The translations under genes were made by a program, and so were the position numbers. Below are positions 7,565 to 14,854 of a stretch of 24,587 bases of DNA, piece by piece. The notes under the pieces were generated by a model, which saw nothing but the letters and a program-made list of their open reading frames with translations, searched no databases and was not told where the DNA came from. The stretch's first letter is position 1. Every line of letters starts with the position of its first letter. The DNA comes from Oscillospiraceae bacterium (GTDB taxonomy: Bacteria; Bacillota; Clostridia; Oscillospirales; Ruminococcaceae), in contig JAHHUC010000028.1 of assembly GCA_020024215.1 (NCBI GenBank), forward strand, positions 1 to 24,587, read 5' to 3'.

Positions 7565-8739
7565 TATTCCTGCCCCCCTTCCTTTTTAAGCTCTCTTTTT
7601 TCATCTTCAAGCTCTTCCTTCAAAATGTTCACCCTGTATCTTATATAAACTCCGCAGGCGGTAAACAGGAGTATAAGGCCTGTTATTACCTGAGCAATCT
7701 CCTGCTGAAGCCCCACAGATGAGCTCATGTAGTTGCTTCCTCTGGAAATTATGGTTATAAGCAGCGAGGAGAAAATTATTCCTATGGGATTGGAATTTCC
7801 CAAGAGCGAAACTGCGATGGCATCAAAGCCCAAATCGGAAAGCACCTTTGGCTGAATTGAGGAAAAATAGCCCATGTAATATGTGACACCTGCAATTCCT
7901 GCCAAGGCTCCGGAAACAGTCATGGCAAGCACAATGTTTTTTCCCACATTCATGCCTGCATATTTTGATGCATTTCTGTTTAGCCCCACCGCTTTAAGCT
8001 CATAGCCGAGCCTGGTCCTGTCAAAAAGATATTTCACAAAAAATGCAGTCGGAATTGTGAGGATAAATGCCAAGGGCAGATCCATTTTAAGTCCGAAGGC
8101 TTCAAAATTGGCAATGGAAAGTCTGGATGCCTGACTTATATATCTTGACTGACGTGAAACCGGATTTATAAAATAGCTGTTTATGAAAAAGCTGGTGAGA
8201 TTGGCAAAAATATAGTTGAGCATAATGGAGGAGACAACCTCATTCACATTGAACCTGTATTTAAGATAGCCTATTATCCCCCCTGCCAAGGCGCCCACAG
8301 CTATTCCTATCAGAATGACAAGGGGCTTTGCTATAACCGAGGGAAGCGAGGAATATCCCACGGTTATCGAGGCGGCAAACGCCGATATCATCATCTGGCC
8401 TGAAACGCCTATATTGAAAAGCCCTGTTTTAAATGCCACCGCAACAGCCAAGGCTGCAAATATCATAGGCGTCAAAATTCCCAGCATCGCCATAAAATCT
8501 GTGAGCATACCCTTTTTTGAGGCATAGGCTGCCTTTGGAAGAACGCCCGAGCCCTGCATTATGCTCTTAAACACATCTATGGGATTTTTTCCGAACAGCA
8601 TCACCATCAAGGAGACGGCAGCAAGGCTAACCAATATTGAAAACAAGGGAATTGCCAGCCCTTGTGTTTTGGGATTTCCCAAAAGCCTTACAACAGCTTT
8701 TTTTAAGCCGTTTGGCCTGCTGCTTTTTTTATTATTCAT
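7564..8739 (-). CDS. nucleoside/simple-sugar ABC transporter permease (first)
   Basis: A 391-residue membrane protein of the BPD_transp_2 family, NupP/YufP-like. It has a cytoplasmic lysine-rich N-terminus, a first helix at about residues 28-48, and a longer periplasmic segment before the helical bundle. KTGLFNIGVSGQMMISAF is the family's membrane signature, and ELKAVGLNRNASKYAGMNVG is the coupling-loop motif that contacts the ATPase. The C-terminus is a charged, Glu/Lys-rich tail. Its ATG overlaps the last eight bases of the ATPase gene (8732-8739), and its stop overlaps the next permease start, so three genes form one translational unit. Confidence 0.9.
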   Translation of the reverse strand: MNNKKSSRPNGLKKAVVRLLGNPKTQGLAIPLFSILVSLAAVSLMVMLFGKNPIDVFKSIMQGSGVLPKAAYASKKGMLTDFMAMLGILTPMIFAALAVAVAFKTGLFNIGVSGQMMISAFAASITVGYSSLPSVIAKPLVILIGIAVGALAGGIIGYLKYRFNVNEVVSSIMLNYIFANLTSFFINSYFINPVSRQSRYISQASRLSIANFEAFGLKMDLPLAFILTIPTAFFVKYLFDRTRLGYELKAVGLNRNASKYAGMNVGKNIVLAMTVSGALAGIAGVTYYMGYFSSIQPKVLSDLGFDAIAVSLLGNSNPIGIIFSSLLITIISRGSNYMSSSVGLQQEIAQVITGLILLFTACGVYIRYRVNILKEELEDEKRELKKEGGQE

Positions 8740-10267
8740 GCTCCTTCACCCCCATCATATATTCTCCCACCATATTTCCGGTGAGAGTGGATGCCGGCGC
8801 AATCTTTAAAATTTTGCCGCTGAAAATGACACCTATTGTGTCTGCCAGATTCATAATTTCATCAAGCTCCAAAGAGATGAGAAGTATTGCCTTTCCCTTA
8901 TCTCTCTCTCTTAAAATCTGCTTGTGGACATTTTCAATAGCACCTATATCAAGCCCTCTTGTGGGCTGAACGAATATCATAAGCTTAGAGCCAAGCTCAA
9001 TTTCCCTTGCGATGATGGCCTTCTGCTGATTTCCTCCGGACATGGAGCGGACATTTGTATCTGAGCCCTGACCTGAGCGGATATCATATTTTTCTATCAG
9101 CTCATCACTGTAAGTCTTGAATTCCTTTTTGTAAAGAAGATTATTTTTGCAAAACGGCTCCTTGTAGTAATTTTTAAGACATATGTTGTCAGAAAGTGTA
9201 TAATCCAAAACAAGTCCCACACTCTGCCTGTCCTCCGGGATATAGGATATCCCCTCCTCTGTTCTGTTCCTTATATTTTCAGAAGTTATATCCTTTTGGT
9301 TCAGGATTATTTTTCCGGATGCACACCGGAGCATACCTGCTATGGCATCGGCCAATTCCGTCTGTCCGTTTCCTGAAACGCCCGCAACTGCAAAGACCTC
9401 TCCCTCATGTATCTTGAAGGAAACATCGTTCACAACCGGGAATCCGTCTTTATTCTTGACAACGAGATTTTCGACAGACAAAACCTCTCTTCCCATGTTC
9501 ATCTCAGACTTAGCGACCTTAAAGTCCACATCTCTTCCAACCATAAGGCTTGCCATCTTTTTGGTGGAGGTTTCCTTCACATCCAAAACGTCCACAAGCC
9601 TTCCTTGGCATAAAACAGCGCACCTGTCAGCCACAAGCTTTATCTCCTCCAGCTTATGGGTTATGAGAATAATGGTTTTGCCGCCCTTTCGCAATTCAAG
9701 GATTATCTTTAAAAGAAATTCTATCTCCTGAGGTGTGAGAACTGCTGTGGGCTCGTCAAATATGAGTATCTCCGATTCCCTGTAAAGCATCTTCAATATT
9801 TCAACCCTCTGCTGGATTGACACATTTACCTCTTCTATCCTTTTTGAAGGGTCCACCTCAAGGCCGTATTTTTTTGAGATATCCGCTATTTTTTTATCTG
9901 TATTCTTTATATCCACAGAGGGCAAAAATCCTAATATTTTCTTTTTAGGCTCCTGACCAAGTATAATATTTTCAGTGATGGTATAGTTGGAAACCAGCTT
10001 AAAATGCTGATGCACCATTCCGATATTAAGCTTTGCAGCATGGGACGGGGAGGTTATCTTAACCTTTTCCCCCCTTACATATATTTCTCCTTCATCCGGC
10101 TCATACATTCCGAAAAGCATACTCATAAGAGTGGATTTGCCGGCTCCGTTCTCTCCGAGAAGGGCATATATTTCTCCCTTTTTTACAGAGATTGATACAT
10201 CGTCATTAGCGACAATGCCGGGAAATTTTTTGGTTATATGCCGCATTTCAACAATATATTCAGACAT
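8732..10267 (-). CDS. nucleoside/simple-sugar ABC transporter, double ATP-binding protein
   Basis: A 511-residue cytoplasmic protein with two fused ABC ATPase domains, the NupO/YufO/RbsA-like architecture. Domain 1 has Walker A GENGAGKS (38-45), a VSIQQRVEIL signature and Walker B ILIFDEPT. Domain 2 has the degenerate Walker A typical of these proteins (GVSGNGQTEL), a good SGGNQQKAI signature and LMIFVQPTRGLD in place of the usual DEP. Probably only domain 1 hydrolyses ATP efficiently, as in relatives. The frame opens further upstream, but ATG 10265-10267 is chosen because AAAAAGG lies 9 nt before it, and MSEYIVEMRHITKKFPG is a typical family start. It has its own promoter at 10320-10348. Confidence 0.93.
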   Translation of the reverse strand: MSEYIVEMRHITKKFPGIVANDDVSISVKKGEIYALLGENGAGKSTLMSMLFGMYEPDEGEIYVRGEKVKITSPSHAAKLNIGMVHQHFKLVSNYTITENIILGQEPKKKILGFLPSVDIKNTDKKIADISKKYGLEVDPSKRIEEVNVSIQQRVEILKMLYRESEILIFDEPTAVLTPQEIEFLLKIILELRKGGKTIILITHKLEEIKLVADRCAVLCQGRLVDVLDVKETSTKKMASLMVGRDVDFKVAKSEMNMGREVLSVENLVVKNKDGFPVVNDVSFKIHEGEVFAVAGVSGNGQTELADAIAGMLRCASGKIILNQKDITSENIRNRTEEGISYIPEDRQSVGLVLDYTLSDNICLKNYYKEPFCKNNLLYKKEFKTYSDELIEKYDIRSGQGSDTNVRSMSGGNQQKAIIAREIELGSKLMIFVQPTRGLDIGAIENVHKQILRERDKGKAILLISLELDEIMNLADTIGVIFSGKILKIAPASTLTGNMVGEYMMGVKEHE

Positions 10268-10319
10268 CTTGATCATCCTTTTTAAGCAAAAAAATTCCAA
10301 AGAACAAAAATCCATTTTA

Positions 10320-10348
10320 ATTCTAACATTTTATATTGGTATTGTCAA
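10320..10348 (-). promoter_or_regulatory. promoter for the ATPase-permease part of the importer operon
   Basis: Minus strand TTGACA (perfect -35, 10343-10348), a 17-nt spacer and TAGAAT (10320-10325) preceded by TGT (extended -10). It lies immediately downstream of the receptor gene's terminator and about 53 nt ahead of the ATPase start, so the three downstream genes do not depend on readthrough. Confidence 0.75.
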
Positions 10349-10351
10349 AGT

Positions 10352-10393
10352 AAAAAAATCTCCGGGACACAATGTGTCTGCGGAGATTTTTTT
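10352..10393 (-). terminator. strong terminator after the BMP receptor gene
   Basis: A near-perfect palindrome: AATCTCCG and GACACA arms pair with TGTGTC and CGGAGATT around a tiny loop, flanked by seven A and seven T residues. It starts about 13 nt after the receptor stop codon. It would act in both orientations, but only the receptor transcript reaches it. Confidence 0.88.
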
Positions 10394-10405
10394 AAGATCT
10401 TTTTC

Positions 10406-11593
10406 TTAAACAAGACCGGGGAAATTTTCAGGAGTTGAGCCTTCGCTGAAGTTGTGAGGGGGAACAATTGTTCCGTTCTTTACAAGCTCATATGTCTCGT
10501 TAAGAGCCTTGATTGTCTCCTCGCCCATCTGATGGCGTCCTTCCTCAATTACAATTCCTGTGGAATCTGTTTCAGCTGTAAGTGTGTAGTTTCCGCCCTT
10601 AAAGCTGCCTTCCTTGATGGCATTGAGCTGACGATATACATTGATATTCATGTTCTTCAGTGCAGATGTAAGAATGATATTTCTGCCGTTGGCAGCTCCG
10701 TCGTCAAACTGGTCAACATCACATCCGATAATCATGACATTCTCTGTTTCCTTAGCTGCTGCAAATACGCCGTTGCCGGAATTGCCTGCTGCTACAAAGA
10801 TAACATCGCAGCCCTTTTCAATGAGGGCAGAGCCTATAACCTTGCCTGTCTCAGGCTTGTTGAAATCGCCTACATAGTTGCCGCCAACATCAGCACCTGT
10901 GACATCTGTGCCGGCATAGGATGCAATTTCTACAATTTCTACCTTCTTTTCATACTTCTTGTTAGCATAGTTTACACCTGCTTCAAATCCATACTGATAG
11001 TTTACATTTGAAGGGAACGCAGAGCCGTTTACAACTGCAACCTTGCCTGTCTTTGTTTCAAAGGCTGCTGCCAAGCCGGCCAAGAAGCCGGATTCCTGCT
11101 CGGCAAACTTCATGGCATACATATTTTCAAGGCCATCTATCTGCTTGTTCTCAGAATCTGTTGCAAACTCGTCAACGAGTATGAACTTCTTTTCAGTGTT
11201 GTCCTGAGCAATGGCACCCACCGGTCCAAACTGAAAGCCGGGAGTTACAATTACATCATAATCGGCAACTATTTCGCTGACTGCATTTACAGAGTTGGCA
11301 ATGTCAGTCTCCTGAACGGCGGTAACAGTGGCATCGGGATTTTCTGAAATAAATTTCTGTATTCCCTCATAAACATCCTGATTAAAGGAGCCGTCGTCCA
11401 CACCGGAAGGACTGGTTACAATGGCAATTTTCATGCCGCCCCCGCTCTTTGAAGATTCCTCTGCACCGCTGACAGATTCACCTGAGACATCCTTAGAGCC
11501 GGATGTATCGGTTGTCTTTTCATCGCCGCAGGCTGCAAGAGAGAATGAAAGAGAAAGTGCCAGCATCATAGCTGCAAGCTTCTTAAATTTCAT
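10406..11593 (-). CDS. BMP-family nucleoside-binding lipoprotein of the ABC importer
   Basis: A 395-residue extracellular substrate receptor of the BMP/PnrA/Med family, which binds purine or other nucleosides for delivery to the permeases encoded next door. It has a lysine-start signal peptide, a hydrophobic core and the lipobox SLAAC (lipid-modified Cys22), then a Ser/Gly/Glu-rich linker and the periplasmic-binding fold from about residue 54 (KIAIVTSPSGVDDGSFNQ, a family hallmark, then VNGSAFPSNVNYQYGFEAG). Ribosome-binding site GGAGG is 9 nt before the ATG at 11591-11593. The promoter is at 11639-11667 and a strong terminator follows, so the receptor can be made in excess over the membrane parts. 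The ligand is inferred from family membership only. Confidence 0.93.
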   Translation of the reverse strand: MKFKKLAAMMLALSLSFSLAACGDEKTTDTSGSKDVSGESVSGAEESSKSGGGMKIAIVTSPSGVDDGSFNQDVYEGIQKFISENPDATVTAVQETDIANSVNAVSEIVADYDVIVTPGFQFGPVGAIAQDNTEKKFILVDEFATDSENKQIDGLENMYAMKFAEQESGFLAGLAAAFETKTGKVAVVNGSAFPSNVNYQYGFEAGVNYANKKYEKKVEIVEIASYAGTDVTGADVGGNYVGDFNKPETGKVIGSALIEKGCDVIFVAAGNSGNGVFAAAKETENVMIIGCDVDQFDDGAANGRNIILTSALKNMNINVYRQLNAIKEGSFKGGNYTLTAETDSTGIVIEEGRHQMGEETIKALNETYELVKNGTIVPPHNFSEGSTPENFPGLV

Positions 11594-11638
11594 TTACTAT
11601 TCCTCCAAAAAATATTATACGGATATGCCGTGATTATT

Positions 11639-11667
11639 ATTATACAGGCTTATATATTTTTTTGCAA
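11639..11667 (-). promoter_or_regulatory. promoter of the BMP receptor gene
   Basis: Minus strand TTGCAA (11662-11667), 17-nt spacer, perfect TATAAT (11639-11644), about 46 nt before the start codon. An imperfect 18-nt palindrome (11671-11688) with the core ACATATGT sits just upstream of the -35 and may be an activator site. Confidence 0.78.
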
Positions 11668-11723
11668 GCTGTAACATATGTATATCACGGAAAGTCAGTT
11701 ATTTTTTGTTAAATTTATGTCTT

Positions 11724-12656
11724 TTAATTTCTCATATCAAACCCAACCTTGAACGAGCTTGACATAAGCGCCTTTTCCCAGTCCTTGAGCAGGAAAAGCT
11801 CTATTTTGGGCAATATTATTTTTTTATCCCTCAAAAGCCTCAGGGCAGGGCCAAAGGGGCCGCACCTGCTTCCCATGAGCGTTATTTCATCCACAACTGC
11901 CCAGGAAAGATTGGAGCAGACCTCCTTTTGATAGGTGCTTTTCATTATTATTGTGCCGCCGCATCTGGTTATTTTTCTTGCTGTATCAAGACCGGACGGA
12001 TGTCCGCAGGCATCTATCACCGTTTCAAAGGTTTCATCTGTATCTACTGCCACATCTGCAAAGCTTTTGAAGTTTTCCAGCTTATTTTTGTGATGACCGA
12101 GAACAACCACATCCGCCCCGTTAAGCGCCACAGCCTGTGCAATCATAAAGGCCAGCCTTCCGTCACCTATTACGCATACCCTCTCATCAGGAGCTATGTG
12201 CTTTCTGTTCAGGATTTCCAGCGCCGCTGCAAGAGGCTCTGTGCAGACAGCCTCTTCATCACTTATTTCATCCGGCACTATGTGAAGAAGATCGGTTCTT
12301 ATTGTCATATACTGGCAAAAGCAGCCGTCCTTGTTTACAATTCCTATTGTTTTTCTGTCAGGGCAGTGCTTCTCTCTGCCTGTTTTGCAGTAAATGCAGT
12401 TTTTGCATCCTGCATTTATCTCCCCCACCACCCTTTTGCCATTTAGCAAGGGATTTGAGGATTTTTCCGCTAAACCTACAAATTCATGCCCCAATATTCC
12501 CTTAAATTCAGGTCTATACCCCTTTATTATCTCCCTGTCGGTGCTGCAAATTGAAGAAAGCAGTATCTTTACCAAAGTCTCCCCTTCTTTTGGTATCGGA
12601 ACAGGTATATCCTCCTTGTACACTGCCCTCATATTTTCAAAATAAATTCCCTGCAT
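11724..12656 (-). CDS. zinc-dependent alcohol dehydrogenase-like protein (MDR superfamily)
   Basis: A 310-residue medium-chain dehydrogenase/reductase. Catalytic zinc ligands are Cys37 (ICSTD) and His57-Glu58 (GHEFVG), with the later Glu in TEPLAAALE. The structural zinc lobe is Cys84, Cys87, Cys90 and Cys98. The nucleotide-binding core starts with VCVIGDGRLAFMIAQAV; that G-D-G-R-L replaces the commoner GxGxxG, so cofactor preference is uncertain. It is 30-40 residues shorter than usual, mainly at the C-terminus. The substrate is unknown; an alcohol or polyol linked to the divergent aldolase is possible. AAAGGAGAGG precedes the ATG and lies inside a small hairpin (AAAATCCT / AGGATTTT). The promoter at 12678-12707 leaves a very short leader. 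Confidence 0.85.
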   Translation of the reverse strand: MQGIYFENMRAVYKEDIPVPIPKEGETLVKILLSSICSTDREIIKGYRPEFKGILGHEFVGLAEKSSNPLLNGKRVVGEINAGCKNCIYCKTGREKHCPDRKTIGIVNKDGCFCQYMTIRTDLLHIVPDEISDEEAVCTEPLAAALEILNRKHIAPDERVCVIGDGRLAFMIAQAVALNGADVVVLGHHKNKLENFKSFADVAVDTDETFETVIDACGHPSGLDTARKITRCGGTIIMKSTYQKEVCSNLSWAVVDEITLMGSRCGPFGPALRLLRDKKIILPKIELFLLKDWEKALMSSSFKVGFDMRN

Positions 12657-12677
12657 AAAATCCTCTCCTTTGAAAGG

Positions 12678-12707
12678 ATTTTAGCACATAAACCCCTTTT
12701 TAATCAA
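12678..12707 (-). promoter_or_regulatory. promoter of the alcohol dehydrogenase gene
   Basis: Minus strand TTGATT (12702-12707), 18-nt spacer, TAAAAT (12678-12683) preceded by TGC (extended -10). The start codon follows only about 22 nt later. Confidence 0.55.
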
Positions 12708-12710
12708 CAC

Positions 12711-12739
12711 TTGACAAGCAAAGACAACTTAACTATCAT
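12711..12739 (+). promoter_or_regulatory. promoter of the class II aldolase gene
   Basis: Plus strand TTGACA (12711-12716), exactly 17 nt, TATCAT (12734-12739). Its -35 begins only 3 bp from the -35 of the opposing alcohol dehydrogenase promoter. Confidence 0.7.
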
Positions 12740-12774
12740 TTTACTGTATCACTTTATCAGGGAGGAATGGGCAT

Positions 12775-13431
12775 ATGGATTATAAAGAAATTATTGTTGC
12801 ATACGGCAAAAGGCTTATACATGAGGGCTTCACAGTTGAAACATGGGGAAACATAAGTGTGAGGGGAGAAAACGGACTTATATATATAACGCCAAGCGGA
12901 ATGGATTATGACAGCTGCACAACTGATGACATATGTGTTTTGAATTTGGAAACAGGCGAAATGACAGAGGGCAAAAGGCGCCCATCAATTGAGAAGGAGC
13001 TGCATCTTGGAATATACAGAGCAAGAGCTGAGGTAAACGCGGTTGTTCACACACATCCTGTTAATTCCACCGTATTTGCCTGCATGGGCATGGACATACC
13101 GCTTTTGTGTGATGAATCGGTGCAGACCTTGGGAGACACTGTAAAATGCGCCCCATATGCGCTTCCCGGCTCCACAGAGCTGGCTGAAGGCTGTGTAAGG
13201 GCTCTGGGCAAAAGAGCAAATGCCTGCATACTTATGTCTCATGGAGCAGTCTGCCTTGGAAAGGATATGAATGGGGCTTTCAAAACTGCAAGGGTGCTGG
13301 AAATGAGCGCAGAGATTTATTACAGGATATTAGCCGTAAACGGAAAATTCATACCCATTTCGGACGAAAATATATATGCCATGCAAAATATAATACCCAA
13401 AAGCTATGGTCAGAATATCAAACAGCAGTAA
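12775..13431 (+). CDS. class II aldolase (L-fuculose-phosphate aldolase-like)
   Basis: A 218-residue member of the class II aldolase/adducin family, the length of FucA and AraD. The catalytic set falls at almost the same numbers as in E. coli FucA: Glu73 (PSIEKEL), zinc ligands His92 and His94 (VVHTHP), and His156 (LMSHG). GNISVR (26-30) and TPSGMDY (39-45) form the substrate phosphate pocket. It should cleave or epimerise a phosphorylated sugar in the cytoplasm, for FucA giving dihydroxyacetone phosphate plus an aldehyde; the exact sugar is not determined. GGGAGG lies 9 nt before the ATG. The divergent alcohol dehydrogenase could reduce the released aldehyde, which is an inference from position. 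Confidence 0.9.
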   Translation: MDYKEIIVAYGKRLIHEGFTVETWGNISVRGENGLIYITPSGMDYDSCTTDDICVLNLETGEMTEGKRRPSIEKELHLGIYRARAEVNAVVHTHPVNSTVFACMGMDIPLLCDESVQTLGDTVKCAPYALPGSTELAEGCVRALGKRANACILMSHGAVCLGKDMNGAFKTARVLEMSAEIYYRILAVNGKFIPISDENIYAMQNIIPKSYGQNIKQQ

Positions 13432-13472
13432 AATAAGGTATATCTGCACAAAAAAAGAAAAAATCTGCTCAA

Positions 13473-13512
13473 GCCGCAATAAAAGCATTTTCATAAAATC
13501 TTATGCTGCGGC
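13473..13512 (+). terminator. possible terminator hairpin after the aldolase gene
   Basis: GCCGCA (13473-13478) pairs with TGCGGC (13507-13512), extended by ATAA/TTAT with a small bulge. There is no proper T-run afterwards (CTGATTTAAAG), so it may be a weak terminator or another structure. Confidence 0.35.
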
Positions 13513-13604
13513 CTGATTTAAAGAGTTTAAGGACATACGGCTTTGATTTAAAAGTTCTTTAAAGAGAATATAAATTATGTTCATCCTTTAATTTTCTTTT
13601 GTGG

Positions 13605-13610
13605 TAAAAT
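13605..13610 (+). promoter_or_regulatory. extended -10 of the Crp/Fnr regulator gene
   Basis: TGTGGTAAAAT with TGn directly before TAAAAT; no recognisable -35 at 16-18 nt. The predicted leader of about 75 nt contains two small hairpins (AGCTT/AAGCT near 13611-13625 and GGGAA/TTCCC near 13640-13652). An almost identical TGTGGTATAAT precedes the CAP lipoprotein gene. Confidence 0.4.
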
Positions 13611-13692
13611 AGCTTCATCAAAGCTTTAAAGGAAGAAGAGGGAATTTTTCCCTGCCTTTTTCCCGACAGATTTTATATTACGGAGTATTTCA

Positions 13693-14349
13693 ATGGAAAA
13701 TATATTTTCAGAGGCTCTTCCCTTTTGGGATGAGCTTAAAGAGGAGCAGAAATCGCTTATACTTACCTCATCTTTTAAGAACAAGGTTTCAAAAGGGACA
13801 ATAAACCACCACAATTCCAAACAGTGCAGCGGTGTTGAAATTGTAAAAAAAGGCCGTGTCCGTGTGTTTATAACCTCACTTAACGGTGGAGAAATAACAC
13901 TTTACCGCCTGCTTTCAGGCGATGCCTGTATTCTCAGCGCAGCCTGCATGATGAAAAATTTAAGCCTTGAGATAAGCATGGAATTTGAAGATGAGACAGA
14001 GCTTGTCATAATACCAAAGGATGTGTATAAAAAAATATTGGAGGAAAATCCCGCCTGCACACAGTACACGCTGGGCCTTTTGTCGGAAAAATTCTCCGAT
14101 GTGATGTGGCTTTTCAATCAATATGTTTTTTCAAATATGGCAAAAAGGCTTTCGGATGCCCTCATAGAGCATATCTCCCTGGAGGGAAGCACCTCACTTA
14201 TGATAACTCATGAGCTTCTTGCAAAGGATCTGGGAACTGCAAGAGAGGTTGTGACAAGGCTTTTGAAGCAATTTCAGACAGACGGTATTTTAAAGCTGCA
14301 CAGAGGCAGAATAGAAATACTGGATTCAAAGAAATTGATGAAGGTTTAA
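13693..14349 (+). CDS. Crp/Fnr-family transcriptional regulator
   Basis: A 218-residue regulator with an N-terminal cyclic-nucleotide-binding-like beta barrel (about 20-120), a dimerisation helix (about 125-160) and a C-terminal winged helix (about 165-212; HELLAKDLGTAREVVTRLLKQF is the recognition helix-turn-helix). The Crp glycine/arginine phosphate-binding cassette is not obvious, so cAMP is unlikely as ligand. Cys45, Cys79, Cys85 and Cys122 are candidate redox or metal contacts, but no Fnr-type N-terminal cysteine cluster exists. GGAG lies 7 nt before the ATG. The next gene encodes a thioredoxin-like protein, and a GTGAT-TTT-ATCAC palindrome sits between them, suggesting local control of thiol or oxidative stress functions. 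Confidence 0.88.
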   Translation: MENIFSEALPFWDELKEEQKSLILTSSFKNKVSKGTINHHNSKQCSGVEIVKKGRVRVFITSLNGGEITLYRLLSGDACILSAACMMKNLSLEISMEFEDETELVIIPKDVYKKILEENPACTQYTLGLLSEKFSDVMWLFNQYVFSNMAKRLSDALIEHISLEGSTSLMITHELLAKDLGTAREVVTRLLKQFQTDGILKLHRGRIEILDSKKLMKV

Positions 14350-14353
14350 TAAT

Positions 14354-14366
14354 GTGATTTTATCAC
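14354..14366 (+). promoter_or_regulatory. candidate Crp/Fnr operator
   Basis: GTGAT (14354-14358), three T, ATCAC (14362-14366): a perfect inverted repeat resembling Crp/Fnr half-sites, though with a 3-nt rather than 4- or 6-nt centre. Its centre is about 41-44 nt upstream of the start site expected from the TATAAT at 14392, the usual position for class II activation. Confidence 0.5.
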
Positions 14367-14391
14367 TGTTTTATACTCTTTTCTCTGATAT

Positions 14392-14397
14392 TATAAT
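14392..14397 (+). promoter_or_regulatory. -10 box of the thioredoxin-like gene
   Basis: Perfect TATAAT; the hexamer 17 nt upstream is TTTTAT, a poor -35. A strong -10 without a -35 plus an upstream palindrome is the pattern of an activator-dependent promoter. Confidence 0.55.
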
Positions 14398-14456
14398 GCC
14401 ATAGAAAAGAAAAAGACAACAAAACAAATTACTATAAAATTTGGGAGGAAATACAA

Positions 14457-14762
14457 ATGGCAGTAGCAATCAACTCAGAAAATTTTGAAAGTGAAGTTTT
14501 AAATTCAAAGGTTCCCGTTCTGGTGGATTTTTGGTCAGTTACCTGCGGCCCCTGCGCTATGCTGGCGCCCAATTTTGAAGAGGCCGAAAAGGAAGTGCCC
14601 GGCGTAAAGTTCTGCAAGGCTGAGCTTAGCGAAAACATCAAGCTGGCAAGAAGCTTTAAGGTTATGAGCGTTCCCACACTTGTGCTTATACAGGACGGAA
14701 AAGAGGTAAAAAGGTCAGTAGGCTTTATATCCAAGGAAGAAATCATTGATATGCTTCCATAA
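14457..14762 (+). CDS. thioredoxin-like protein
   Basis: A 101-residue thioredoxin-fold protein, probably cytoplasmic, reducing disulfides. The active site is Cys30-Gly-Pro-Cys33 and the cis-proline is Pro73 (MSVPTL). The residue before the first cysteine is Thr, where canonical thioredoxins have Trp (WCGPC), and an additional Cys53 is present, so redox potential or partner may differ from TrxA. Otherwise length and strand order (VLVDFW, PTLVLIQDGKEV, GFISKEEI) are standard. GGGAGG precedes the ATG. It lies 107 nt after the Crp/Fnr gene, with its own promoter, and is closed by a terminator at 14789-14817. No thioredoxin reductase is in the window. Confidence 0.9.
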   Translation: MAVAINSENFESEVLNSKVPVLVDFWSVTCGPCAMLAPNFEEAEKEVPGVKFCKAELSENIKLARSFKVMSVPTLVLIQDGKEVKRSVGFISKEEIIDMLP

Positions 14763-14788
14763 ATTTCATAAAAAGTTTAAGCAAAAAA

Positions 14789-14817
14789 AGCTCGCACAGG
14801 CGGGCTTTTTTATTTTT
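14789..14817 (+). terminator. rho-independent terminator after the thioredoxin-like gene
   Basis: AGCTCGC (14789-14795), ACAG loop, GCGGGCT (14800-14806) with one G-U pair, followed by TTTTTATTTTT. It lies 27 nt after the stop codon. Confidence 0.87.
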
Positions 14818-14824
14818 GATGTGG

Positions 14825-14830
14825 TATAAT
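14825..14830 (+). promoter_or_regulatory. extended -10 promoter of the CAP lipoprotein gene
   Basis: TGTGGTATAAT: perfect TATAAT with TGn before it, right after the preceding terminator and 25 nt ahead of the start codon. No clear -35. Confidence 0.5.
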
Positions 14831-14854
14831 GGTTTTTACAAGAGGTGAATTATT

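Noticed and set aside
11594..11723. Purine riboswitch before the nucleoside receptor gene
   Set aside because: The leader between the predicted start site and the ATG is only about 40 nt, too short for an aptamer, and no conserved core is seen.
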